Assembly: GCA_039881045.1 (NCBI GenBank)
Contig: JAYWVB010000022.1
Location: 492,728-556,727 of the forward strand
DNA length: 64,000 nucleotides
Direction of reading: 5' to 3'
Source: Chaetomium olivaceum
Lineage: Eukaryota > Ascomycota > Sordariomycetes > Sordariales > Chaetomiaceae
This document shows, piece after piece, positions 1 to 8,309 of the stretch. Every line of letters begins with the position of its first letter. The stretch's first letter is position 1. A model generated the notes under the pieces. That model had not been told where the DNA came from and did no database searches. It saw only the letters and a list, made by a program, of their open reading frames with translations. The translations under genes were made by a program, and so were the position numbers.

Positions 1-712
1 GGGGACCGCGAGGTTGATGGCGCGTAGGGTGGCGATCTTTGCGTCGTAGTCGATGTTGGCGCGGTATGGAATCAGGAAGTCGTTTCCCAGTAAAAGGTTG
101 GGAGCGAGGTCATCCACCACCCAAGCAGAGCGGGTGAACCTGACCAGCGCCTTCTTGTCGCCTTCCACGCCTGGGAGGTAGACACTAAAGGTAGCCCATT
201 CCTTTAGCTTTTGCAAGCTTCCTCCCACGCCTTTAATCTTCCCGTCTCGCTTCTCGATTGTATGTTCGAGGTTGCGGAGGAAGTTCCGGCCAACAACGGA
301 GCGGCTTGCGCCGGGGTCGAAGCAGATCTCGTCCTTTTCCTTTGGTGCGGCGCGGGCGTTGACGCGCAGGTGGGTGAAATTGCCTAGCGGGCTCTCTGCG
401 AGGTCGCTGACGTCAAAGTTCGGAGCTTCCTTGACGTAGTTGATTTCGCCGAGCTCCTCCGGTGCGTTGGCAGCCTCGTTGGCCGCCGGCTGCAGCGGCT
501 TTGCGGCGATCGGATCGGCGATCTTCGTATCGGGATCAGCGGGTTGATCGAAAGTGCCGTCGCGCGCGCTCTCGCAATGTTTAAGATGCTTGAAAAGAGC
601 GTTGCGAGATTGAAAGAGCTCTCCGCAGTGCCCGCAGGTGCGGCGGGATCGGTCTTCCAAATTGGCTAACTGGTTCCGTTCCGCTCGCAGGGGGCCGGTG
701 CCCTTGCATCCT
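1..712 (-). CDS. Retroelement protease (retropepsin), start of pol, partial
   Basis: Codons read on the triplets 1-3, 4-6 and so on of the complement are open from the window edge up to about 712. They encode a second zinc finger (C-x2-C-x12-H-x3-C, about 580-640), an acidic and Ala/Pro linker, and a retroviral-type aspartic protease. The catalytic motif is FDPGASRSVV (about 295-327), where cellular and viral relatives have D-T/S-G, and a later LLLGNDFL (about 70-95) matches the family's second conserved block. Pro instead of Thr/Ser in the Asp-x-Gly triplet is unusual and might reduce activity. The gag frame joins this one by a -1 step near 710, either programmed frameshifting or a lost base. 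Reverse transcriptase would follow outside the window. Confidence 0.7.
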
Positions 713-2753
713 TGACGTGCATTCGCAATTCGGTTTTGGCGTTGAAATCCTTGTGGCATCGCCGACAGGAAAGATCAGTATCGAGGACGACGTAGACACC
801 GTCAGAACCACTGTCGGAAGAATACGAAACTTCTGAGCCGGAGCTGGAATGGTCGGCTTCCGAGCCAGATACAGAGTCAGGGGTCTTGTAGTCGTCAGCG
901 AAATGCACTCGGTCCTTTCGGTCGCGGTCGCGGTTGTAATCTTTGCGATGTCGGTCGTCGCGAGGCGGCTTGCCTTCATCGTCGCGCCTACGGTCGTCCT
1001 TAGACTCCCGTTCGCGGCGGCCGTAATCCTTGCGCGGGTAGTCACGCCCGTCCTCTCGATCGCGGTGACGGTTCTCGTGTCGGCTTCGATCACGGTTCTT
1101 GTTGCGATACTCATCGTCGTCACGACGATCGTCACGACGGGGGCCTCGAGACTGCTCGCGGCGGCCGGAGTGATGCTTGGAAGAATAAGAGCGGTCTTCG
1201 ACCTTGTCGGAAGACCTGTGGGTTGATCGGCTTGAAGACTTCTTCAGTCCGGGATAATACTTCTGAGCGGCCGCGTTGACAATGATGCGAGACCTCTCGA
1301 TCTTCTTCATATACTCAGAGAGAGTGGCGTAATCGTCGGGCCGAGGTAGGCATTGCTGGATCTCGAATTCCATGTCGCTCCATATCATCATCATGGCGCT
1401 GCTCCAGTTGGAGTGGTCTGAACCCAGCATACGCATGGATCGGGCCCAGCGCAGTTTCTTCTGAACGAACTGTTGCAGTGCCTGTTCGTTAGACGCAATT
1501 TCGCGCAGGGTAAGCTTACAATCATAAAAGCTCTTGGTGGCATTGGCGCCATCTGGGCCAAACCTGACTGTCAATTCGTCGAGGACAGCGAAGAGCCCAG
1601 CGGCGCGTAGTTCAATACGCCGCTGTGCCATGATCTCGTTGGTCCACCACAGGATAGCCGAACCACCGAGAAGGGCTTGGAAGTGGCTCAAGATCTGGCG
1701 GGCTACATCCTCGCCAGAGCTTTCTGTAAAGGTGGTAATGCGGTCGACGAAGCTATAGACGTCAGTGAAGATAAGGTTCTTACCGTCCTGTACGATGCCG
1801 AGGTCGTCAGGATCCTTATAGTCCGGGTTGAAGATTCCGATTTCTTCACGCTTGATCTTGTCTAGGTTACGGCTGGACTGCGTGATGCCTGAGTCGTAGG
1901 TGCCCTCTCGTACCCCGCGGGTATAGTCGCGGTCCGGAGGGGGAGGACCGCTAGGGTGGCGACCAGTCTGTCGTAAAGGGTCCTCCTGAGGTCGGACGGC
2001 TGGCGTGGGTCGCCCGGTTACCGGCCTCAGAGTTGGGGTAGTAGCGCCCGCGAGATACTCGCGTCGCGCTAGCGGATTCGTGGTGGTTCCGCGATAGAAG
2101 TCCTCAGAGGGCGAACGCTGGCCGAGGTTTTCCCCAGCGCCCAGTCGTACTCCTCCGGCTGGAATAGGATAGGGGAGTTGCGTACCGTGGTTTGTCGCGG
2201 GAAGGTTTTCCCTGAGAGGGAGGCTGGTTCGCATGCTTTGGTACGCCATGGCTTGTTGGATGGCATCCGTTTGTGCTTCCAGCCGAACGAAACGGGTTTC
2301 AAGGCGTGTTTCGAGTTTTTGAATCGCATTGTCGAAGCTGGACACGGCCTTTCCGAGCATCGTGTCAATCAGCCTCTCGTTATCGCGCCTTTGGTCAGAT
2401 ACCTTGCGATATAGGTGCTGAATGGAAGTCTTATTGACGCCCAGTTTATAGTGTTCACCGTCGTTCCCGGTGAGTGTGAGATCCTCGAGATCTTCGCCTG
2501 GGGGCTGGCGAATGGCTGTGTCCGCCCTCGAACGGCCGGGTTCCCCACCGCGGGTAGAAGCGGTCGCCGGCCGAGTCGGGGACTGTTCCTCGGTCGTACG
2601 ATACAGATTTCGGGCTTCGTGCCGGCGATGCGCCAGTCGGCTGGGACTAAGCTCGGGCTCCGCCATCTCGGGTTCCTCGACGGCGGAGAGGTCGGGGCAC
2701 TGTGGGAAGTTGCCGGGCACCTCCTGGTCGGCGTTGTCGCCGTTGCTTGACAT
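666..2753 (-). CDS. Retroelement gag-like structural polyprotein
   Basis: The open frame extends from 2966, but the ATG at 2753, with a Ser-Ser-Asn-Gly start, is the likelier first codon. The upstream part is a repetitive leader containing three copies of ACAGGTTCGCC. The protein has a disordered N-terminus and then a gag-like helical core (roughly 1650-1250, with a WWTNEIM stretch and a run of conserved hydrophobics). A very Arg/Asp/Ser-rich basic tail follows (about 1200-850), and a zinc finger of the type C-x2-C-x12-H lies at the end (about 700-760). Gag normally assembles the particle and binds element RNA. The usual gag CCHC knuckle was not seen; C2H2/C2HC-type fingers stand in its place. 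The frame closes at 666, just after the first finger, and the next finger and protease continue in the -1 frame. Confidence 0.75.
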   Translation of the reverse strand: MSSNGDNADQEVPGNFPQCPDLSAVEEPEMAEPELSPSRLAHRRHEARNLYRTTEEQSPTRPATASTRGGEPGRSRADTAIRQPPGEDLEDLTLTGNDGEHYKLGVNKTSIQHLYRKVSDQRRDNERLIDTMLGKAVSSFDNAIQKLETRLETRFVRLEAQTDAIQQAMAYQSMRTSLPLRENLPATNHGTQLPYPIPAGGVRLGAGENLGQRSPSEDFYRGTTTNPLARREYLAGATTPTLRPVTGRPTPAVRPQEDPLRQTGRHPSGPPPPDRDYTRGVREGTYDSGITQSSRNLDKIKREEIGIFNPDYKDPDDLGIVQDGKNLIFTDVYSFVDRITTFTESSGEDVARQILSHFQALLGGSAILWWTNEIMAQRRIELRAAGLFAVLDELTVRFGPDGANATKSFYDCKLTLREIASNEQALQQFVQKKLRWARSMRMLGSDHSNWSSAMMMIWSDMEFEIQQCLPRPDDYATLSEYMKKIERSRIIVNAAAQKYYPGLKKSSSRSTHRSSDKVEDRSYSSKHHSGRREQSRGPRRDDRRDDDEYRNKNRDRSRHENRHRDREDGRDYPRKDYGRRERESKDDRRRDDEGKPPRDDRHRKDYNRDRDRKDRVHFADDYKTPDSVSGSEADHSSSGSEVSYSSDSGSDGVYVVLDTDLSCRRCHKDFNAKTELRMHVKDARAPAPCERNGTS

Positions 2754-3021
2754 GGTTGAGGCGCTAGGTATGCCGGCCGAGGTTACAGGTTCGCCTCGGC
2801 GGATCTCTACCGCTGGAAGCCGCAGTCGCCTTCGGATTCGGCAATGCGGATGGGGGGTTGGTTGCCTTCTTCCGGGTACAGGTTCGCCGGGAGAAAGCGG
2901 TGGTCGCGGTTCGCGATTGCAGCGGCCGGTTACAGGTTCGCCGGGTCGCCGCAAGTCGAACTGCACGAAATCGCACGAATTTTACGATCTCGTTGAAAAG
3001 AATTGGCTGAGGTCAATCAAT

Positions 3022-3039
3022 TCTCAGCAGAAGCTACCA
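3022..3039 (-). other. Candidate primer binding site
   Basis: Immediately inside the LTR (two-base gap) the minus strand reads TGGTAGCTTCTGCTGAG. It starts with TGG, the complement of a tRNA CCA end, as expected for a reverse-transcription primer site. Which tRNA would pair here was not determined. Confidence 0.4.
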
Positions 3040-3041
3040 TT

Positions 3042-3505
3042 TGATACAGTTTGACTGGATCTGTTTGCAATATGCGGAAATAGTAGTAAAGAAGGATATC
3101 CATTTTTCAAGGTAGATCGCGATGGCTGCCGTGGAAGTAATTCCACGCGCAGCGGCACGCGATCCAACTTATCTAATCTAAGGTCAAAGCTGCACAGGCT
3201 CATTTTTGTATCACAAGGAGATGACCGCCTCATCGAGGTCGCTGCCTGGGACTTGCCGATATTCCGGACTAGTATCATGCTTTGACTAACTCCGCATACC
3301 CAGCAAGGGAATAGAGAGGGGGGCTGGGTGAGGTATGTACCTTAGCCTCTTATATTTGTCTTCTTGACTTCGATAGTTATAAACTTTTGTCCACATGAGA
3401 GCTCCTAGTTGTTCGTTCTTAGCTCAGTGATATGAAAAAGACAACACTGCCATGTAACTATGACGGATGTGTATACATGTTAAACGTCTTGTGAGTATTA
3501 TAACA
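3042..3505 (-). repeat. Candidate 5' LTR of the retroelement
   Basis: On the minus strand this 464 bp segment begins TGTTATAATA and ends TGTATCA, the TG...CA ends expected of an LTR. About 150 bp in (near 3350) there is a TATA-like AATATAAGAGG, suitable for the element's own promoter. Two bases after its end lies a TGG-starting primer-site candidate. The partner LTR is outside the window, so the boundaries are inferred only from these end motifs. Confidence 0.5.
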
Positions 3506-3735
3506 TGAGGAGCAGAAAACAAGCAGAACAATTGCTAGATATAAAGCACAATTCAGTAAATAAGAATAATAGACGGAGTGTAGCTAGGACATGACAACCC
3601 TTCAGACACATTACCTCAACAATATTGACAGGCAACACAAACCAAAACGCCTCAAGTTTAGAAAGGGGGGCTGATACAGAGGGTAAGGCCATTAATTTTA
3701 CAGCGAAATTTCAAAGACGGGAACAACCAGGTTAG

Positions 3736-3895
3736 AAAAGGTTGGCTTTCTGACCCAAGTTTTCTAAGGCGGTATGCCGCCTTAGATCCCTTGTCTCATC
3801 CCGGCTCGAACCTGCAACCTCCAGGGAATTACGCAGGTCGGAAACCGGGACGGCAGGACCACCGCCAGTGCCAATTAAGCCACCGTCGCTAGGGC
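3736..3895 (-). repeat. tRNA-derived SINE-like unit or small Pol III RNA gene
   Basis: On the minus strand TGGCTTAATTGG (3871-3882) matches the tRNA A box and GGTTCGAGCC (3803-3812) matches the B box, about 70 bases apart. Downstream comes a perfect 9-bp inverted repeat with a 4-base loop (3764-3785, CTAAGGCGG...CCGCCTTAG). A TTTT run, a possible Pol III terminator, lies at 3736-3739. No acceptor stem or clean anticodon arm can be drawn, so it is not a functional tRNA gene. A tRNA-derived SINE next to the retroelement, or a single-copy Pol III transcript, are the two readings. No target-site duplication was recognised. Confidence 0.5.
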
Positions 3896-4606
3896 CACTT
3901 CCCATCGGGCGGTGGTCCTCGTTGGAAACAGATTGGAAAGAACTTGTATATATAGGGCCTACGCACGGTGCTGTTTGTTGTTTTGTTGTGCCAATTCCTT
4001 CAGCCTCCTCACTAACTACTGGAGCCAGATGGCTGTGACTTGCCCTTCCCATCCACTCCTTTGCTCCCCTCTCCTCCCAGCTACCACATCTCAACGTGTG
4101 GTCGATGATTCGACACCGCTTCGCCCGCTTTCGCGCTTCATAATAATGGTAATATTGTATTAAGAAAAGCGAAACTAGACACTCAACTTGTTGGCCGTCC
4201 TGTAATGATCAAACAGGATGCTGTCTGGAGGTTTTGATAGGAAATCTAGAAGAGGGCAACTCGATATTATTTAGAGGTTTTAGATTGAGATATTATGCAG
4301 TCCTAGGTAGCTGAGCGTGCGTGATGTTACGCTCTTAACAGGGAACCTGGGTTCTTCATCAATTAACACCATATGATGCCCCCAAGCTTAATTCTGTTGT
4401 CTCTCAGGGCGAGGGTTCTGCCGCGTAGGAAAACGAGTAGAAGCCATGTAGCAACGGATGAATAGATGCGGAAAAAGAAGAGGTGGCCAAGTCAAGGCTG
4501 AGTGAGCACATTCCAACGAATACTATACATGTATTTTCGAGCCCAGCCAGGCCCACACGCCGCCATCATACACCCAGCCCACCCAGGGTATTGGAGCACA
4601 CAAACC
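3896..4606. other. Intergenic, no gene seen
   Basis: AT-richer stretch between the SINE-like unit and the 3' end of the mitochondrial membrane protein gene. It contains only short chance reading frames and no conserved protein. Confidence 0.6.
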
Positions 4607-5680
4607 TCACCTCGCGCTCATCGTATTCGGTCTCACCGGCAACAACCTATCCATCGCCCTCCCACTATCCAACGCCCAGCCACCCGTAACATCCAACTTA
4701 TAATCCTGCTTCCCCAGCTGAATCTTGACAAACCCGCCACGATTAAACGACCGCACAATCCCCTCCCACGCGCCGCTAAACGCCTTCCTCGCGTCCCGGA
4801 ACGGCGCCGTCAGGAGGTGATCCATGGTATATTTCCGCTCCGCAATCTTGGCCTCGCGCGCGGCCCGCTCCAAACGCACCCTCTCGGCCATGCTCATCGT
4901 CTTCTGGCCCATCTCGCCCCCAAAAACGCTGTACATCCGGAACGGCAGGAGCACCTCCTCCGGCCTTAGGAGATGCTTCTTAGGCGGCATAAACGGCGCC
5001 ATGCGGCGGGTAGTCACCTGAATGTACACAGGACTACCACCACCAGCACCACCAGCGAGCTGCTTCACCGCCGCGGCCGCGAGCGCACTTGCGGGCACGG
5101 CCTCGATGGAGCGCACGATGCGGCCCGTGCCCGTGACGAAGTAGGCGCCCATGCCGGCCATGAAGACGAGGATGACGCCGAAGGCGTGTGGGATCCACCA
5201 CATCAGCCCCTCGGGCGGGTGCAGGATCACGCTCCAGTAGTTGTAGACGGAGTATGAGACGCAGAAGGTTGCTGACGAGAAGCACCCCGCGCGGAACCAG
5301 AAGTGTGAGGGGGATTCGTACAGCACGGTGCGGCCCTTGAGCGCGAGCTGCTCGGCGTATCCGCTGAGGGGGCGGGCGGCGGCGGCGGCGGCGGCGGGGG
5401 TCGTTGTTGCGGAGCCGAGGACGGGGGCGGCTTTGGCTTTAGGAGCCGGCTTGGGAGGGGTTGTCTTGGGAGTGGCCGTCTTGGGAGCCGGCGCGGGGCT
5501 TAGTTTGGGGGTGGGCTTGTTGGCAAGTCGGTGTGATCGGCCGGCTTTCTGGAGCATCCGGATGGTGGAAAAGCGGGCACGAAGGAGCTGTCGTGCCTGT
5601 GACGCTGCACACTCGGATGGTGCTTGTAGCCGAACGAATCTCAGCAGTTGAGGGCCGAAGCCCCTGGAGAAGGAGGCCAT
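4607..5680 (-). CDS. Mitochondrial two-span membrane protein, TMEM223/TMEM186-like
   Basis: A single-exon frame of 357 residues. The N-terminus (about 1-50) is rich in Arg, Ser and Ala with almost no acidic residues, as in a mitochondrial presequence. An Ala/Pro/Lys linker follows (about 52-100). Two hydrophobic spans lie around residues 125-150 and 160-185, separated by a short loop with several Trp. A soluble tail contains a PVYIQVTTRR strand and an Arg/Lys-rich helical segment. The order of two spans and then a strand-rich tail resembles human TMEM223, an inner-membrane respiratory-chain assembly factor. That resemblance is from memory of the family, and the fungal protein may instead be a related uncharacterised family. 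It is divergently arranged with the protein X gene across about 700 bp. Confidence 0.65.
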   Translation of the reverse strand: MASFSRGFGPQLLRFVRLQAPSECAASQARQLLRARFSTIRMLQKAGRSHRLANKPTPKLSPAPAPKTATPKTTPPKPAPKAKAAPVLGSATTTPAAAAAAARPLSGYAEQLALKGRTVLYESPSHFWFRAGCFSSATFCVSYSVYNYWSVILHPPEGLMWWIPHAFGVILVFMAGMGAYFVTGTGRIVRSIEAVPASALAAAAVKQLAGGAGGGSPVYIQVTTRRMAPFMPPKKHLLRPEEVLLPFRMYSVFGGEMGQKTMSMAERVRLERAAREAKIAERKYTMDHLLTAPFRDARKAFSGAWEGIVRSFNRGGFVKIQLGKQDYKLDVTGGWALDSGRAMDRLLPVRPNTMSAR

Positions 5681-6388
5681 CTGGATGTCTGGTGGTCAGT
5701 TCAGCTTGGAAAAGTGTGGAAGTTAACAGGATCCGTACCTTTGAATCTGACCGGGTCAATTGGCTATGACAAGGTCGAGCTAGGTCCGGTCGTTGGCGGG
5801 GCCGAAATTTTGTCGGTTGCCGGACAATGTTCAAGCGAGGTCGTGTCTTGGCGGCAGCTCGATCGGGGGTTCGGAGAGCCCACATTGACAGGCATCGGGT
5901 CCAGCCGGGGTGCTTCGGAGGTGCTAAGCGGACTGTGAAAGCTCAGCAACAAGGTCCACTTTTATTTTCAATTTCAACTTGCATTTTTCGACGCTCTCTT
6001 CTATACACTAATCACAACTCACCGTGGAAAAATCAGTTAAAGAAAGCAACAAATAATTATAGAAGTTATTAAATGTTTTTATAGGTCCTTACGGCTACCT
6101 GAGAGCAAGTACGGAGTTTCTGAACTGCCGGGTGTTGGAGTCCCGAAAAAACTGATCGACAATCAACACAGTACGTTTAAACACCGGGCTGTTGACGATG
6201 TCGCTCCGAAAATCAAAAACCCCCTGCAAGTTGCTAAATGTTGAGAAGCCAAGAGAGCTTGGACCACCGCCTAAGTCGGTCCCCTTCCCGCCAAGTTCGA
6301 GACTGACAGCGCAATTCATCTTCCATCAAACGCAAATCGGTCCACCATCCCAACTCAACCCAATTGGGTTCCACTCACAGTCGCCAGC
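5681..6388. promoter_or_regulatory. Shared promoter region of two divergent mitochondrial genes
   Basis: About 700 bp separate the start codons of the TMEM-like gene (minus) and protein X (plus). A central AT-rich part lies around 5955-6075. No specific factor site was recognised. Confidence 0.5.
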
Positions 6389-7853
6389 ATGGCATCCTTT
6401 GCAGCGGCATGCCGCATGTCGGCGAGGCTTGCGGCACGAAAGGTGCGGCAGGATGCTACGGTCAGAGGTTAGTTGAGAGAGGGAAAAAGAAAAAAAAGAA
6501 GAAAAAAAAAAGAGGGAAGGAAGAAGACAGAAGAAGACAGAAGAAGACAGCGAACACAGCGAAGGAGGAAAGAAAAGAGAGGCAAATGGCGAGAAAATCA
6601 CTAAAGGCTTAGGCTGACCATATTATGCCGCAGGCTACCGGACATCACCCGCCGCCCTGGCCGCCCAGAACTTCACCATGCCCGCTCTGTCGCCCACAAT
6701 GACCGAAGGCAACATTGCGGCATGGAAAATCAAGGAAGGCGAGAAGTTCTCTGCCGGCGATGTTCTGCTTGAGATCGAGACGGATAAGGCAACAATGGAC
6801 GTTGAGGCGCAAGAGGACGGCACTCTCATGAAGGTCATGCAGGGCGACGGCAGCAAAGGCGTGCAGGTTGGTACGCGGATAGCAGTCATCGCCGAGGAGG
6901 GCGACGACATTAGCACGCTCGAAATCCCCGCCGACGAGAACCCGCAAGCAGCGAAGGCCGCCGAGGCGCCCAAGACACAAACTCCGGCGACTCCGGAGCC
7001 CGCATCCACACCGTCGGCAGCTCCTCCGAAGGCTGCAGCCAAGCCGGGGGCAAAGACATCTAAGAGGACCTACCCTCTCCTCCCATCGGTGGAACACGCT
7101 CTCAAGGAGAATGGTCTCGACGAGTCCGTAGTCGGCGATATCACCCCGACCGGTCCCAACGGCCGCCTCCTCAAGGGCGATGTCCTCGCCTTCTTGGGGA
7201 AGATCAACGCAAACACCCCCGCCGAAGTTTCCTCCCGCTTCGACAAGGCCTCACACCTTGACCTGAGCAACATCAAGGTTGCCAAAGCCCCCGCGAAACC
7301 CACAAAGACGGCCGCCCCAGCGCCGCCGGCCCCCGTCAAGTCGGTCGTCACGGTACCGGTCTCCCTCTCAGCCGTCATCGAAGCCCAAAGGAAGACGCAG
7401 AAGACGCTCGGCGTATTCCTCCCGCTCTCCACCTTCATCTCGCGCGCCACCGAAGTCGCCAACGACGAGCTCCCGGTGCCGACCAACTACCAGCCGACGG
7501 CGGACGAGCTGTTCAACCAGGTGCTGGGCCTGGACAAGTCCGGCAGCGGTGGCCGCAAGGTCTCGCGGGGCTCGTACGTCCCGCAGATCGGCGGCCTCGC
7601 CCCGGCGTCTGCGTTCCGCGCGCACGCCGCCGCCCCCTCCAAGAAGGCCGACATCTTCGACATCCTTGCCGCCTCGAAGCCCAAGTCGACCGCCGCCAAG
7701 AAGTCCGCCACCACCACCGTGCTTCCCGGCCCGTCGACCGGGCCCAACGTTTTTAGCCTGCAGGTGCCCAAGGCGGAGGAGAGGAGAGCGCGCGTGTTCC
7801 TCGAGCGGGTCAAGGTCGTGTTGGAGAATGAGCCGGCGAGGCTGGTGCTGTGA
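6389..7853 (+). CDS. PDX1: Pyruvate dehydrogenase complex protein X (E3-binding protein)
   Basis: Two exons, 6389-6467 and 6634-7853, joined in phase, give 432 residues. The first exon supplies an Arg/Ala-rich mitochondrial presequence. A lipoyl domain follows (about residues 40-115) with the lipoylated lysine in ETDKATMDVE. Next come a long Ala/Pro/Lys hinge and a peripheral-subunit-binding domain (about 145-185, with PSVEHALKENGL and TGPNGRLLKGDVL). The C-terminal half is short and lacks the HxxxDG acetyltransferase motif of E2, which identifies protein X rather than E2 itself. It anchors dihydrolipoamide dehydrogenase (E3) to the E2 core in the matrix. The intron (6468-6633) carries a long purine tract. 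Identity is firm; the start codon is supported by the presequence and the intron junction. Confidence 0.9.
6478..6560 (+). repeat. Purine tract with 10-bp tandem repeat in PDX1 intron
   Basis: The intron holds an almost uninterrupted A/G run. It ends with three exact copies of AAGAAGACAG at 6521-6550. Confidence 0.9.
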
Positions 7854-8309
7854 AGGCCGGGGAGCATCGCTGGCTGCTGGTGACGTCGATGTTGTGTAGG
7901 TTAGTTAATCAAGTCAAGCAGTCATAGATCTCTTGGTTCTCTCTATCCAACAAATGGGGACAGTCCACTGCGTGTTTCGGGGTTCGCAAGGGAGTGCGAG
8001 ATAATGAATTGAGTAATTATCCTGGCTGCCTGCTACGGACCTGCCAAATGGAAATAACTAATGCATCGCTTACGAAAATCAAAGTCAAGGTACCTCCTTT
8101 TGGTCAGACTGCCCGCCTCCTTTCGGCGCTCGGTAGGTTCACCAGACCTGCCCCGTGTTGCAAAAACGCAACGCAAAAACCCAAATACAAACGCTCCAGC
8201 CCTTCCTTGCCAAAATGCCCGGCATAACAACAAAAAGAAAATAGCCCAGCTACCTATCCCAGGATACCCAGGGTAGGTAGGTAGGTAGGAAGATAGGATA
8301 GGTGGCCGT
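7854..8309. other. Intergenic 3' flanks with GGTA microsatellite
   Basis: Holds the 3' ends of two convergent genes. A short (GTAG)n tract lies at about 8271-8290. Nothing else was recognised. Confidence 0.7.

Larger units (their letters stand above)
1..3505 (-). mobile_element. Ty3/gypsy-like LTR retroelement, 5' half only
   Basis: The segment reads on the minus strand as LTR, primer site, gag, zinc fingers and retropepsin in that order, so it is the 5' part of an LTR retrotransposon. Reverse transcriptase, RNase H, integrase and the 3' LTR would lie left of base 1 and are not seen. The gag frame stays open for about 700 codons and the sequence is GC-rich with no excess of TA. It therefore does not look heavily mutated by repeat-induced point mutation, which suggests a fairly recent copy. 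One frame change separates gag from protease near 710. Assignment to Ty3/gypsy rather than Ty1/copia rests on overall organisation and is not proven, because the domain order of pol is outside the window. Confidence 0.8.

Noticed and set aside
581..1135. Third minus frame across the gag/protease border
   Set aside because: It keeps neither finger nor protease motif; gag and protease are in the other two frames.
849..1226. Plus-strand frame opposite gag, rich in Val/Ala
   Set aside because: Shadow of the Arg/Asp-rich gag tail; no known fold or conservation visible.
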